DNA of 64,000 nucleotides. It comes from Candidatus Nanogingivalis gingivitcus (GTDB lineage: Bacteria; Patescibacteriota; Saccharimonadia; Saccharimonadales; Saccharimonadaceae). Under the pieces are notes generated by a model. It saw only the letters and a list, made by a program, of their open reading frames with translations. It made no database searches and was not told the DNA's origin. The stretch is from assembly GCF_004151455.1 (NCBI RefSeq), contig NZ_PRLK01000001.1:1-64000 (forward strand), read 5' to 3'. Shown in pieces: positions 41,687-50,141 of the stretch. The position numbers were made by a program, and so were the translations under genes. Each line of letters opens with the position of its first letter. The stretch's first letter is position 1.

Positions 41687-42520
41687 CTATTCTTCTTTAG
41701 CACTTTTTTTGAAAAGTGTAGAGAATAAAGCTAAAACACTACCTACCATTGCAAGAAGCATTGGAAGGTCAGAACCAGCAGCTGTATTTGAAGCTTTTTT
41801 AGCTTCTACTTTACCGCTAGCTGAAGCTACGGTGCTACTACCTTTTTTAGCTTGTTGATTAGTTGCTTGAGCTTTACTAGTATCATTGTTAGCACCAGCG
41901 TTTGCATTACCATCATTGTTTGGTTTCACTTCTGTACCAGCGTTGTTGTTAGCACCAGCGTTTGCATTACCATCATTGTTTGGTTTCACTTCTGTACCAG
42001 CGTTGTTGTTAGCACCAGCGTTTGCATTACCATCATTGTTTGGTTTCACTTCTGTACCAGCGTTGTTGTTAGCACCAGCGTTTGCATTACCATCATTGTT
42101 TGGTTTCACTTCTGTACCAGCGTTGTTGTTAGCACCAGATCTTTTACTTTTAGGATATGTGACATAGAAATTAGTCCAGTTACCAAAAGGATCGTTAAGT
42201 GAGCTTAGGGATACACCTTCACTACCTCCACTATGTGCTCTTGCGCCAGCAAATACATATCCACCAGGCAATGTTTCTGGGATATGATCTGACAATGGTT
42301 GGTTAGGAGTAACGTAAAATACTTTACTGCTACTGCTACTACTGAATGGACTCATTGGATCATCATAAAGATTGTAGTAGATCGTTACTTTGTGAGTTTC
42401 TTCAGCAGCATAAACCACACTACCATTCAAATTAAGTACCGACGGAGCTACTGCTGGAGCTACCCCACCAAGTACTACTACGCTTAACATTACAATTCCT
42501 GCTTTTTGCATTTTTTTCAT
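41687..42520 (-). CDS. Secreted surface protein with four identical 20-residue repeats
   Basis: A 277-residue exported protein. It has an N-terminal signal peptide (about 1-38, ending AEE), a beta-rich domain (VTIYYNLYDDPMSPF ... LPGGYVFAGARAHSGG), then tandem 20-residue repeats of the type NNAGTEVKPNNDGNANAGA. A Lys-rich linker, a hydrophobic segment (LPMLLAMVGSVLALFSTLF) and a KKSAKEE tail follow. The tail resembles a sortase signal but lacks LPxTG. I choose the ATG at 42520 because AGGAGG lies 8 nt upstream; longer in-frame starts have none. The gene has a long leader and a consensus-like promoter. Confidence 0.75.
   Translation of the reverse strand: MKKMQKAGIVMLSVVVLGGVAPAVAPSVLNLNGSVVYAAEETHKVTIYYNLYDDPMSPFSSSSSSKVFYVTPNQPLSDHIPETLPGGYVFAGARAHSGGSEGVSLSSLNDPFGNWTNFYVTYPKSKRSGANNNAGTEVKPNNDGNANAGANNNAGTEVKPNNDGNANAGANNNAGTEVKPNNDGNANAGANNNAGTEVKPNNDGNANAGANNDTSKAQATNQQAKKGSSTVASASGKVEAKKASNTAAGSDLPMLLAMVGSVLALFSTLFKKSAKEE
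41887..42138 (-). repeat. 60-bp perfect tandem repeats inside the surface protein gene
   Basis: About 4.2 copies of a 60-bp unit, identical at DNA level over the full copies (for example 41941-42000, 42001-42060 and 42061-42120). The unit keeps the reading frame and encodes 20 residues. Confidence 0.95.
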
Positions 42521-42702
42521 CTTTTTTTCCTCCTGATGAATAAAGTTTTTTGTTTTTTGAAAAAGTTTTAAAAAGCTCTTCATAAGAAGCAATAAAAAGA
42601 TGAATTTAAACAAAGCTAACCTGTTAGCTCATTTTCAACTCAAATTATTAATGTTCTTATTAAAAGCTCTTATAACGACATAAAAGGCTTTTCTATCAAC
42701 TG
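42521..42702 (-). promoter_or_regulatory. Leader of the repeat surface protein mRNA
   Basis: About 180 nt between the predicted start of transcription and the ATG. It contains a perfect hairpin AGCTAAC-CT-GTTAGCT (42614-42629) and Shine-Dalgarno AGGAGG. Possible post-transcriptional control. Confidence 0.4.
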
Positions 42703-42708
42703 GTCTAT

Positions 42709-42737
42709 ATATTAGCATATTTTAGCTAAATTGTCAA
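42709..42737 (-). promoter_or_regulatory. Promoter of the repeat surface protein gene
   Basis: Minus strand TTGACA (42732-42737), 17 bp, TAATAT (42709-42714). Confidence 0.75.
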
Positions 42738-42781
42738 ATATAAAAATACTTCTGTTTAATTTATGCTATAATATACCTTAT

Positions 42782-45127
42782 ATGGATATTGATAAAAAAT
42801 TGCACGGATTAACTGCCGAGCAGGTACGTAAAAAAACTGCTCAAGGGCTTCATAATAACTTTAACGCTAAGCCAAGTAGTAGCAACTGGGAAATATTCCG
42901 TCGCAATGTTTTTAACCTTTTTAACTTTTTAAACTTTATCATTGCCCTAGCTTTAATTGCTGTTAACGCTTGGAGTAACAGTATTTTCTTTGTAGTTATT
43001 ATTTTTAACGCTGTTTCCGGCATTATTACTGAGCTACGCGCTAAAAAAATGATTGATAAACTTAATTTACTAAGCCGTGAACAAGTTACAGTTATTCGTA
43101 GCAACCGTGAGCAAAAAATAAACTCTGAAGAAATTGTCCTTGGTGATATTATTAAGCTTTCTGCTGGTGAGCAAATTCCTAGTGATGCTATGGTTTTAAA
43201 AGGTATAGCTGAAGCTAATGAAGCAATGCTTACTGGCGAGAGTGATTTAGTATTAAAAGAAGCTGGCGAGCTACTACTTTCTGGTAGCTTTTTAGCAAGT
43301 GGTAAAATTATTGCCGAAGTAACCCATGTTGGTAAAGATAATTATGCCAATAAATTAATGGTAGAGGCTAAAACACATAAACCTATTAATTCTAAAATTT
43401 TAGCTTCCCTAAATAAAATTGCTGGCTTTACTGGTAAAATTATTATTCCTTTTGGTATTGCACTTATTCTTGAGGCTTTACTTATTAAACATTTGCCACT
43501 TAAAAATTCTGTTATTACTACCGCTACACCGTTACTTGGAATTTTGCCAAAAGGTATTGCCCTGCTTACAATTACAGCTCTGCTAACATCTGTTATTAAA
43601 CTTGGACTTCGTAAGGTTTTAGTACAAGAGATGTATTCTGTAGAAACTTTAGCAAGGGTGGATACTATTTGTTTAGACAAAACAGGAACTATTACTGAAG
43701 GAAAAATGAAAGTAGAAACCTTACATAATATTTCCAAAAAATACTCTCAAAAAGAAATAGAAAATATTCTTTCTGCCTACATGAAGCAAAGTCAAGATAG
43801 TAACCCAACAGCACAAGCTATTCGTAATAAATTTAAAAATAAAAAACATGGACTTAAAAGTGAGAATATTATTCCTTTTTCTAGCGATAGAAAATGGGGC
43901 TCTATGGAGCTGGAAGAATATGGCACTATCTTTTTAGGTGCACCTGAAATGCTTTTTGAAAAGCCTTTAAAAGAGGTTCAAGAAGCTCAAGCTCGTGGCT
44001 CTAGGGTATTAACAGTTGCTATTAGCTCCGAAAAAATTAACAATAAAAAAATAGTGCTACCTAAAAATATTGAGGCTTTAGCTGTTATTGAAATTTTAGA
44101 CCCCATTCGTGATGGGGCTGCCGAAACACTAGAATATTTACGCTCACAAGGAGTAGATTTAAAAATAATTTCTGGCGATAACCCTGTAACTGTATCTAAT
44201 ATTGCTAAAAAGGCAGGTTTTGTAAATTATGAAAGCTATATAGATTGTTCTAAAGTTAATGATAAAGAACTTAAAAAAATAGCTGAAGAAACTGCTATTT
44301 TTGGCCGTGTATCACCCCATCAAAAACGCTTAATAATTAAAACACTTAAAAAAGCTGGCCATACTACTGCTATGACTGGTGATGGCGTTAACGATATTTT
44401 AGCACTTCGTGAAGCCGACTGTTCTATCGTTATGGCAGAGGGCGACCCAGCAACAAGGCAAATAGCTAACCTAGTATTATTAAAGTCTGACTTTAACGAC
44501 CTACCTGAAATTCTTTTTGAAGGAAGAAGAGTAGTAAATAACATAACACGCATAGCACCGATATTCTTTATTAAAACTATTTATTCTTTCCTACTCGCTA
44601 TAGTTTGTATACTATCTGGCGTACTTGCTAGTGTTACAGGGCATAATGAATGGTTGCTAATTTTCCCATTCATTCCTATACAAGTTACTGTTATTGACCA
44701 AATTATTGAAGGCTTCCCGCCTTTTGTACTAACTTTTGAAAAGAATATAAAACCAGTAGAAAAGAACTTTTTAAAAAAGACAATGCTTATGGCCTTGCCA
44801 AGTGCCTTAATGGTTGTATTTAGCGTTTTATTTGTTTATATATTCGGTAACTTAAACGGATGGATTAGCCAAGAAATTTCAACAGTACTTTACTATATGC
44901 TTGGTGTAATTGGCTTTATGTCGGTAGTAAGGGCAAGCCTACCATTAAATAAATGGCGACTATTACTACTTATTTGGACAGTTTTTGCCTTTATTTTTAC
45001 AGCTATTTTCTTCCGTTCTTTAACCGAAATTGGTGTACTAACAGGAAGAACTTTCCCTATTTTTGCCTTATTATCACTAGTATCAATAGTGGTTTTTGTA
45101 GGCTTAGAGAAGTTGAAAAAACGCTAG
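42782..45127 (+). CDS. CtpE-like P-type cation ATPase
   Basis: A 781-residue P-type ATPase. Actuator motif LTGESDLV, a TM4 motif reading LLGILPKG and phosphorylation site CLDKTGTIT are all present, then the hinge TGDGVNDILAL. The LPKG/LPQG motif and the segment LVQEMYSVETLARVD match the CtpE-like group, for which calcium uptake is reported in mycobacteria; the ion here is not determined. About 8-10 membrane helices. I choose the ATG at 42782: an extended -10 TGCTATAAT ends 9 nt upstream, so the in-frame start at 42731 would precede transcription. Confidence 0.9.
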   Translation: MDIDKKLHGLTAEQVRKKTAQGLHNNFNAKPSSSNWEIFRRNVFNLFNFLNFIIALALIAVNAWSNSIFFVVIIFNAVSGIITELRAKKMIDKLNLLSREQVTVIRSNREQKINSEEIVLGDIIKLSAGEQIPSDAMVLKGIAEANEAMLTGESDLVLKEAGELLLSGSFLASGKIIAEVTHVGKDNYANKLMVEAKTHKPINSKILASLNKIAGFTGKIIIPFGIALILEALLIKHLPLKNSVITTATPLLGILPKGIALLTITALLTSVIKLGLRKVLVQEMYSVETLARVDTICLDKTGTITEGKMKVETLHNISKKYSQKEIENILSAYMKQSQDSNPTAQAIRNKFKNKKHGLKSENIIPFSSDRKWGSMELEEYGTIFLGAPEMLFEKPLKEVQEAQARGSRVLTVAISSEKINNKKIVLPKNIEALAVIEILDPIRDGAAETLEYLRSQGVDLKIISGDNPVTVSNIAKKAGFVNYESYIDCSKVNDKELKKIAEETAIFGRVSPHQKRLIIKTLKKAGHTTAMTGDGVNDILALREADCSIVMAEGDPATRQIANLVLLKSDFNDLPEILFEGRRVVNNITRIAPIFFIKTIYSFLLAIVCILSGVLASVTGHNEWLLIFPFIPIQVTVIDQIIEGFPPFVLTFEKNIKPVEKNFLKKTMLMALPSALMVVFSVLFVYIFGNLNGWISQEISTVLYYMLGVIGFMSVVRASLPLNKWRLLLLIWTVFAFIFTAIFFRSLTEIGVLTGRTFPIFALLSLVSIVVFVGLEKLKKR

Positions 45128-45178
45128 CATTTTGCTAAAATGTAACTATTAAACGAACTAAAAAAGGAGTAACTGAAA

Positions 45179-45547
45179 ATGGCGACAATAGACCAACAGT
45201 TTGTTGAATATATTGTAAAAAATCTTGTAGAGAATCCCGAAGCTGTAAAAGTAGAACGTACAATTGATGAAAGGGGTGTTTTGCTAAATTTGACCGTAGA
45301 CGAAGATGATTTAGGCCGTATTATTGGTAGGCGTGGCGCTACTGCACAAAGCCTTCGTGCCCTTTTGCGTGCATTAGGCTCAAAAAATGATGCTCGTTAT
45401 AACCTTAAAATTACTAATTCAGAAGTAAAAAATACTGAAAACTCAAGCTCTGTGGAAAATACAACAGATATAGCTGTGGAAAACAACAATAACTTTGTAG
45501 AAAGCACAAAAAAAGCACTTGCGGAATTAGACGACCTTGATGTATAA
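45179..45547 (+). CDS. khpA: KH-domain RNA-binding protein (KhpA-like)
   Basis: KhpA family protein that binds RNA, often as a dimer with KhpB/Jag, and influences cell-wall growth. Residues 1-80 carry the KH fold with the GxxG loop IIGRRGATAQSLRALLRAL. At 122 residues it is about 45 longer than the usual family member; the extra C-terminal tail is acidic and Asn/Ser-rich, probably flexible. Strong Shine-Dalgarno AAAAGGAG. It may be cotranscribed with the P-type ATPase 51 bp upstream. Confidence 0.9.
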   Translation: MATIDQQFVEYIVKNLVENPEAVKVERTIDERGVLLNLTVDEDDLGRIIGRRGATAQSLRALLRALGSKNDARYNLKITNSEVKNTENSSSVENTTDIAVENNNNFVESTKKALAELDDLDV

Positions 45548-45553
45548 TAATAA

Positions 45554-45704
45554 CAGTTCAAAGATAAAGCGTTTCTGTGGAGTTTCGCTTAAGAAATCTT
45601 GAACTGCGGAAAAAACAAAAAAGCTCTACTGCGAGTAAAACGTAAAGTTTTGAGAGCTTATACTTGAGAAAAACCAGTCCCCTTATAACCCTTGGCTGGT
45701 TTTT
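45554..45704 (+). ncRNA. Structured RNA region between khpA and trmD, candidate small RNA or 3' UTR
   Basis: Three hairpins lie in series. The first is CAGTTCAAAGAT/ATCTTGAACTG (45554-45565, 45596-45606), enclosing AAGCG/CGCTT. The second is AAGCTCT/AGAGCTT (45621-45627, 45653-45659), enclosing AAAAC/GTTTT. The third is a terminator hairpin at 45669-45704. No reading frame or SRP, tmRNA or RNase P landmark is seen. It may be the khpA 3' UTR or a processed small RNA. Confidence 0.45.
45669..45704 (+). terminator. Terminator of the khpA transcript
   Basis: AAAAACCAG/CTGGTTTTT arms with an 18-nt loop, then TTCTTTTTT. Confidence 0.8.
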
Positions 45705-45739
45705 TCTTTTTTACCTATATTTTTTGATATAATATTAAC

Positions 45740-45745
45740 TATAAT
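45740..45745 (+). promoter_or_regulatory. trmD -10 box, leaderless type
   Basis: TATAAT 6 nt before the ATG; another TATAAT lies at 45728-45733. Confidence 0.55.
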
Positions 45746-45751
45746 AAAATT

Positions 45752-46393
45752 ATGAAAATTCAAGTTATCACCCTATTTCCTGAAATGTTTGAGCAAGTTT
45801 TAAATAGCTCTATGATGTGGAAAGCACAAAACAATAACGCTGTAACATTTAGTGTTATTAACTTGCGTAATTTTGGTATTGGCCCTCGCAAGCAAGTTGA
45901 TGATACTCCTTACGGTGGTGGGAATGGTATGCTACTCAAACCAGAACCATTTTTTGAGGCAATTAAATTTGCTAAGGAAAAATCACCTAATGCCTTAGTT
46001 ATTGCTATGACACCTAGCAAAACAGTATTAACCCAAAAAATAGCCGAAAATTTTGCCAACGAGCAAAAAGATTTAATTATTATTTGTGGTCATTATGAGG
46101 GCTTTGATGAGCGTATTTTTACACTTGTTGACCAAAAAATTAGTATTGGTCAATTTGTACTTACCGGTGGAGAATTGCCCGCTATGGTTTTAATTGACAC
46201 TGTAGTAAGGCTACTACCAAATGTGTTAGGTGGTGAAGATTCAGCTTTAATTGAGAGCTATTCAGATGGCGATAATATTGAATTCCCTCAATACACTCGC
46301 CCAGCAGAATACCAAGGGCTAAAAGTACCTGAAGTACTCCTTAGTGGTCATCACGCTAATATTGATAAATGGCGAAAAGAAAACTACCGATAA
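45752..46393 (+). CDS. trmD: tRNA (guanine37-N1)-methyltransferase
   Basis: SPOUT-class enzyme that methylates G37 of tRNAs next to the anticodon, preventing +1 frameshifts. Knot motifs: LRNFGIGPRKQVDDTPYGGGNGMLLKPEP, ICGHYEGFDERI, SIGQFVLTGGELPAM, and PQYTRPAEYQG. At 213 residues it is slightly shorter than usual at the C-terminus. No Shine-Dalgarno sequence; probably leaderless. Confidence 0.96.
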   Translation: MKIQVITLFPEMFEQVLNSSMMWKAQNNNAVTFSVINLRNFGIGPRKQVDDTPYGGGNGMLLKPEPFFEAIKFAKEKSPNALVIAMTPSKTVLTQKIAENFANEQKDLIIICGHYEGFDERIFTLVDQKISIGQFVLTGGELPAMVLIDTVVRLLPNVLGGEDSALIESYSDGDNIEFPQYTRPAEYQGLKVPEVLLSGHHANIDKWRKENYR

Positions 46394-46404
46394 ACTTTTT
46401 ACCA

Positions 46405-46433
46405 CTTGAATTTAATAATTATTTTTGTTAGAA
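46405..46433 (+). promoter_or_regulatory. tRNA-Gln promoter
   Basis: TTGAAT (46405-46410), 17 bp, TAGAAT (46428-46433). Confidence 0.65.
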
Positions 46434-46444
46434 TGGTAGAGCGT

Positions 46445-46519
46445 TGGGATGTCGCCAAGTGGTAAGGCACCAGGTTTTGGTCCTGGCATTCGGGGGTTCG
46501 AATCCCTCCATCCCAGCCA
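46445..46519 (+). tRNA. tRNA-Gln (anticodon TTG)
   Basis: Acceptor TGGGATG/CATCCCA, anticodon stem CCAGG/CCTGG around TTTTGGT, T-loop TTCGAAT and encoded CCA. Confidence 0.96.
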
Positions 46520-46532
46520 AATTTATTTTTAG

Positions 46533-46561
46533 AAAGAACAAACCACTTTAGATGGTTCTTT
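46533..46561 (+). terminator. tRNA-Gln terminator
   Basis: AAAGAAC (46533-46539) and GTTCTTT (46555-46561) arms, then ATTTTTAT. The next gene starts 11 nt later. Confidence 0.6.
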
Positions 46562-46571
46562 ATTTTTATAT

Positions 46572-47336
46572 ATGCAAAGTAATAAAATTATTCAAGATAT
46601 TCTGAATTTAAAAGATTTAAAACCCTCAAATGAGGTGAATAGTAAGTTTAATAGTTTAGTTTCTTTAGTTATTAATAATCCTAATTTAGACCAAGAACTT
46701 ACTAAAGAAGAAATAATAAAATTACAAGCTATTTGTTCTCAAGCTGAATCTGAATTGGAAATATACTGGAGCAATAGAATAATTAATAGCGAAGACCCCA
46801 AAAAAGAAATTGCCTTATTCCCCTACCTAAAAAATTATCAAGAATTAACAAAGCGTGAAATAAAATTACTTGAAAAAACAGGTCTTATATTGAACAAAAA
46901 TAAAAAAGTTCTTTTTATTGGTAGTGGGCCACTTCCTCTTAGCTGCATGATACTACATTTATTAACTAAGGCTAATGTTGATCAAATGGATATATCCCCT
47001 AAAGCAATAGAAAATGCTAGCCAATTATCTAAAGCTATCAACTTTAAAACTAAGTTAATAAATGGTAGTGGAGAAACTTGCCGGCTAAATACAAAATATG
47101 ACTTAGTTGTTATTGCAGGGCTAGCTGGCAAAAATATAGCCGAAAAACAAGCTATAATAAATAATATTACCCAATTTATAAACGCTAACGGAAAAATACT
47201 AATACGTTCGGCCAAAGGTAGCCGTAGTCTACTTTACCCTAGTTTTAACGCTAAAGATATCAAAAATATACAATTAAACCTTTCTTATCATCCAAAAGAT
47301 GAAATTATTAATTCTGTTTTTATTTTTAGTCTTTAA
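46572..47336 (+). CDS. Nicotianamine synthase-like protein
   Basis: A 254-residue protein with all main blocks of the nicotianamine synthase family, which builds metal chelators by transferring aminobutyrate from SAM. Present are FPYLKNY (residues 83-89, holding the conserved Tyr), the SAM-binding LFIGSGPLPLS (114-124), Asp140 in QMDIS, RSAKGSRSLLYP (212-223) and YHPKDEIINSVF (239-250). Length is closer to the archaeal and CntL-type enzymes than to plant ones. No opine dehydrogenase or metallophore transporter neighbours it, so product and role are unknown. It starts directly after tRNA-Gln with no Shine-Dalgarno sequence or clear promoter. Confidence 0.85.
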   Translation: MQSNKIIQDILNLKDLKPSNEVNSKFNSLVSLVINNPNLDQELTKEEIIKLQAICSQAESELEIYWSNRIINSEDPKKEIALFPYLKNYQELTKREIKLLEKTGLILNKNKKVLFIGSGPLPLSCMILHLLTKANVDQMDISPKAIENASQLSKAINFKTKLINGSGETCRLNTKYDLVVIAGLAGKNIAEKQAIINNITQFINANGKILIRSAKGSRSLLYPSFNAKDIKNIQLNLSYHPKDEIINSVFIFSL

Positions 47337-47354
47337 AGCATAAGCAGTAAATGT

Positions 47355-47360
47355 TATAAT
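47355..47360 (+). promoter_or_regulatory. arcC extended -10 promoter
   Basis: TGTTATAAT, about 36 nt before the ATG. Confidence 0.5.
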
Positions 47361-47395
47361 GTTGCTAAATATTCATTATAAATAGGAGGTCTTTT

Positions 47396-48328
47396 ATGTC
47401 AAAGATAGTAGTTGCACTAGGTGGCAATGCCCTGCAACGAGATGGCGAAGCTAGTGCAATTGAGCAAGAATTAGTAGCCAAGGAAACTGTAAAGAAACTT
47501 ATACCCCTAATTATGGCTGGGCATCAAATAGTTATTGTTCACGGTAATGGACCACAAGTTGGTAATATTGTACTTCATGAAGAAGCAATTAACACGGATT
47601 CTACCCCAACAATGCCTTTACATACATGCGTTGCTATGACGCAAGGAATGATTGGTTACTGGCTACAAAAAGCCTTAGCTGAGAAATTTAATAAGCTTAA
47701 ATCATATAAAACAGCTGTTAGCCTTGTAACACAAGTATTAGTTTCAGAAGAAGACCCTGCTTTTGCCAACCCAACAAAACCTATTGGACCTTTCTATTCA
47801 GAAGAAGAAGCAGAAAATGTTAAGAATGAAAAAGGTTATACTGTAAAAGAAGATTCTGGCCGTGGCTGGCGACGAGTTGTTCCATCACCTAAACCTGTAG
47901 AGATACTAGAAACTTATACTATTAATAAGCTTATAAATTCAGGTGCTACAGTTATAGCTAGTGGTGGTGGTGGAATACCTGTAGTAAAAACTGAAGACGG
48001 TTATAAAGGCGTAGACTGTGTTATTGATAAAGACTTCGCTGCTGAATTACTAGCTGAAAAAATTAAAGCTGATGTGTTATTAATTTTAACAGCTGTTGAT
48101 AACGCAATGATTAACTACGGACATGAAAACCAGCAAATTCTTGGTACTATTTCTATAGAAGAAGCTAAAAAATATATAGACGAAGGCCAATTTGGTGCAG
48201 GATCAATGCTACCTAAGGTTCAAGCTTGTGTACGCTTTGCCGAAAAAGGTGGAAAAGCCATTATTACATCACTAGATAACGCCCAAGATGCTATTCAAAA
48301 TAACTTAGGAACTATTATTAAAAGATAA
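47396..48328 (+). CDS. arcC: Carbamate kinase
   Basis: Amino-acid kinase fold enzyme that makes ATP from carbamoyl phosphate and ADP, the last step of the arginine deiminase pathway. Motifs: VALGGNALQRDG, IVHGNGPQVGN, KPIGPFYSEEEA, RRVVPSPKPVEI, ASGGGGIPVV, and GSMLPKVQACVRFAE. Length 310 is normal. AGGAGG Shine-Dalgarno and its own promoter and terminator. arcA and arcB are not in the window. Confidence 0.96.
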   Translation: MSKIVVALGGNALQRDGEASAIEQELVAKETVKKLIPLIMAGHQIVIVHGNGPQVGNIVLHEEAINTDSTPTMPLHTCVAMTQGMIGYWLQKALAEKFNKLKSYKTAVSLVTQVLVSEEDPAFANPTKPIGPFYSEEEAENVKNEKGYTVKEDSGRGWRRVVPSPKPVEILETYTINKLINSGATVIASGGGGIPVVKTEDGYKGVDCVIDKDFAAELLAEKIKADVLLILTAVDNAMINYGHENQQILGTISIEEAKKYIDEGQFGAGSMLPKVQACVRFAEKGGKAIITSLDNAQDAIQNNLGTIIKR

Positions 48329-48353
48329 TAGCTAAAAATAATTAAATGTAGCA

Positions 48354-48386
48354 AATAAAATACGACCAACTAGGTCGTATTTTATT
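48354..48386. terminator. Bidirectional terminator between arcC and pyk
   Basis: Fourteen-bp arms around AATACGACC/GGTCGTATT with loop AACTA and T runs on both strands. Confidence 0.85.
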
Positions 48387-48405
48387 ATGACTAATATATT
48401 AAATA

Positions 48406-49833
48406 TTAGATTGCACGAACACGAATTGTATCTGTTCCACCAACTAAACCAGGTTGACGACCAGAAACAATAACAACTATTACGTTTTCCTTGTCACCAA
48501 AGAATCCATCAGCTTTAAGATCTTTAGCAAGTTCATAACCGGCAAATTCGCCATCTGGTCGCACAAAGCTACGTGTACCATAGTTTAAGCCTAATTGTTG
48601 AGCTACGCGTGTACTACTTGTTACGCTTACAATTGGTAAGCTTGGACGGTTAGCTGCAACAGTGGCTGCAGTTTGGCCAGATTTAGTTTCAACAACAATA
48701 GCATCAGCATCAATTTGTTCAGCTAGTTCTACGGCAGCAAGAGAAATAGCATTTAAAGCTTCATTTTCTCCACGCTCTACAATATCATCAATTGGAGCAA
48801 CAGCAGCATGTTCTTGAGTGTAACGGATTACGCTACGCATAGCACGTACTGTTTCATATGGATATTTACCTGTAGCAGATTCATCAGAAAGCATTACTAC
48901 GTCTGAACCTTGAATTACGGCATTAGCAACATCAGAAACTTCTGCACGTGATGGTTGTGGATTATCTACCATTGAACCCATTGTTTGGGTTGCAACAATA
49001 GAAATTTTACCATGTTTGCGACATAGTGCAATTGTTTTGCGTTGTACAATTGGCACAGCTTCTGGTGCAACTTCGTAAGCCATATCACCACGAGCAATCA
49101 TTACGCCGTCAGCAGCAATAACAATTTTTTCTAATTCTTCGTCAGAAACAGCTTTTTTAGTTTCAATTTTGGCGATAATTTGTGCTTCACTACCTAAACT
49201 TAAAAGAATTTGGCGTACTGCTTCAATATCTTCAGCAGTCTGTACGAAGCTCATTGCTACATAGTCAATATCTTGGGTAGCACCAAATTCCATGTCCCTT
49301 TTATCTTTTTCGGTAATAACATCACCACCGAAATCAGTATCAGGAAGGTTTAGACCTTTGCGTGAAGCTAAAGTACCCTTATTTAATACTTTTAATTTAA
49401 TAGCAGTGCTGGATGGAATTTCTACAACTTCAGTTTTTACTTTACCATCAAAAATAAATACTGGTTCACCTACTTTAACTTTTTCGGCTAAATTGTATTG
49501 TACTGGCAAGTTTGCTGAACCATCATGTTGTTCTATTGCGTAGTCTAATACAATTTCATCACCTTCAGCAACTTCAAAACGGTTATCTACTAAGTCGCCT
49601 AAACGGATTTTTGGACCTTGTAAATCTTGCAAAATAGCAACTTGTTTGCCAAGACGGGTAGAAATTTCACGAATTTTCGTGATTTTTGCACCATGTTCTT
49701 CATAAGAACCGTGTGAAAAGTTTAGGCGAGCTCCATTTATACCACCCTCTATTAGTTTTTCAATCATTTCTTCGCTATCACTAGCTGGGCCGATTGTAGC
49801 CAAAATTTTTGTTCGTTTATAAATTGGTTTCAT
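48406..49833 (-). CDS. pyk: Pyruvate kinase
   Basis: Converts PEP and ADP to pyruvate and ATP. Family motifs: RTKILATIGPASDSEEM, ARLNFSHGSYEEH, LQDLQGPKIRLG, the metal/Lys site IIAKIETKKAV, GVMIARGDMAYE and VATQTMGSM, with the C-terminal allosteric domain ending RQPGLVGGTDTIRVRAI. About 475 residues. I prefer the ATG at 49833, 8 nt after TATACT; a GTG at 49851 overlaps that box. Confidence 0.96.
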   Translation of the reverse strand: MKPIYKRTKILATIGPASDSEEMIEKLIEGGINGARLNFSHGSYEEHGAKITKIREISTRLGKQVAILQDLQGPKIRLGDLVDNRFEVAEGDEIVLDYAIEQHDGSANLPVQYNLAEKVKVGEPVFIFDGKVKTEVVEIPSSTAIKLKVLNKGTLASRKGLNLPDTDFGGDVITEKDKRDMEFGATQDIDYVAMSFVQTAEDIEAVRQILLSLGSEAQIIAKIETKKAVSDEELEKIVIAADGVMIARGDMAYEVAPEAVPIVQRKTIALCRKHGKISIVATQTMGSMVDNPQPSRAEVSDVANAVIQGSDVVMLSDESATGKYPYETVRAMRSVIRYTQEHAAVAPIDDIVERGENEALNAISLAAVELAEQIDADAIVVETKSGQTAATVAANRPSLPIVSVTSSTRVAQQLGLNYGTRSFVRPDGEFAGYELAKDLKADGFFGDKENVIVVIVSGRQPGLVGGTDTIRVRAI

Positions 49834-49881
49834 ACTATAATAGTATAACACAAAAACTTACCCTTATGAGTAATTTTAACC

Positions 49882-49910
49882 TTGACTATACTATTTTTTT
49901 TTGATAGAAT
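49882..49910 (+). promoter_or_regulatory. Promoter of the first tRNA-Glu
   Basis: TTGACT (49882-49887), 17 bp, TAGAAT (49905-49910). A 42-nt leader with GAGTTG/CAACTC hairpin follows before the tRNA. Confidence 0.7.
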
Positions 49911-49958
49911 AGTAAGCGAGTTGTTACTTTATCACCCCAAAGAAGCAACTCACCTCGT

Positions 49959-50033
49959 GGTCTTATCGTCTAACGGTTAGGACACCAGGTTTTCATCCTG
50001 GCAATCCGGGTTCGATTCCCGGTAAGATCACCA
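49959..50033 (+). tRNA. tRNA-Glu (anticodon TTC)
   Basis: Acceptor GGTCTTA/TAAGATC, anticodon stem CCAGG/CCTGG around TTTTCAT, T-loop TTCGATT and encoded CCA. Confidence 0.97.
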
Positions 50034-50047
50034 AATTTGAATAAATT

Positions 50048-50071
50048 AAAAAGCCTTGTATGGGGCTTTTT
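50048..50071 (+). terminator. Terminator of tRNA-Glu(TTC)
   Basis: AAAAAGCC/GGCTTTTT arms, identical to the element after the second tRNA-Glu. Confidence 0.8.
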
Positions 50072-50102
50072 TGTTTAGCCCTGTGGTAAAGGTTTTTATA
50101 TC

Positions 50103-50131
50103 TTGACCACTCCTAGCTATTTTGATAAAAT
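50103..50131 (+). promoter_or_regulatory. Promoter of the second tRNA-Glu
   Basis: TTGACC (50103-50108), 17 bp, TAAAAT (50126-50131). Confidence 0.65.
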
Positions 50132-50141
50132 TATTAATAAT

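Noticed and set aside
41887..42138. Possible CRISPR array
   Set aside because: Units are directly adjacent 60-bp copies with no unique spacers and lie in frame inside a secreted protein gene.
41852..42202. Open frames antisense to the 60-bp repeats
   Set aside because: They are open only because the repeat unit lacks stops on the other strand; no ribosome-binding site or promoter, and the sense frame has a signal peptide and strong Shine-Dalgarno sequence.
45554..45704. SRP RNA, tmRNA or RNase P RNA
   Set aside because: Too short for the latter two and lacks the conserved SRP apical loop; no tag-peptide frame or tRNA-like ends.
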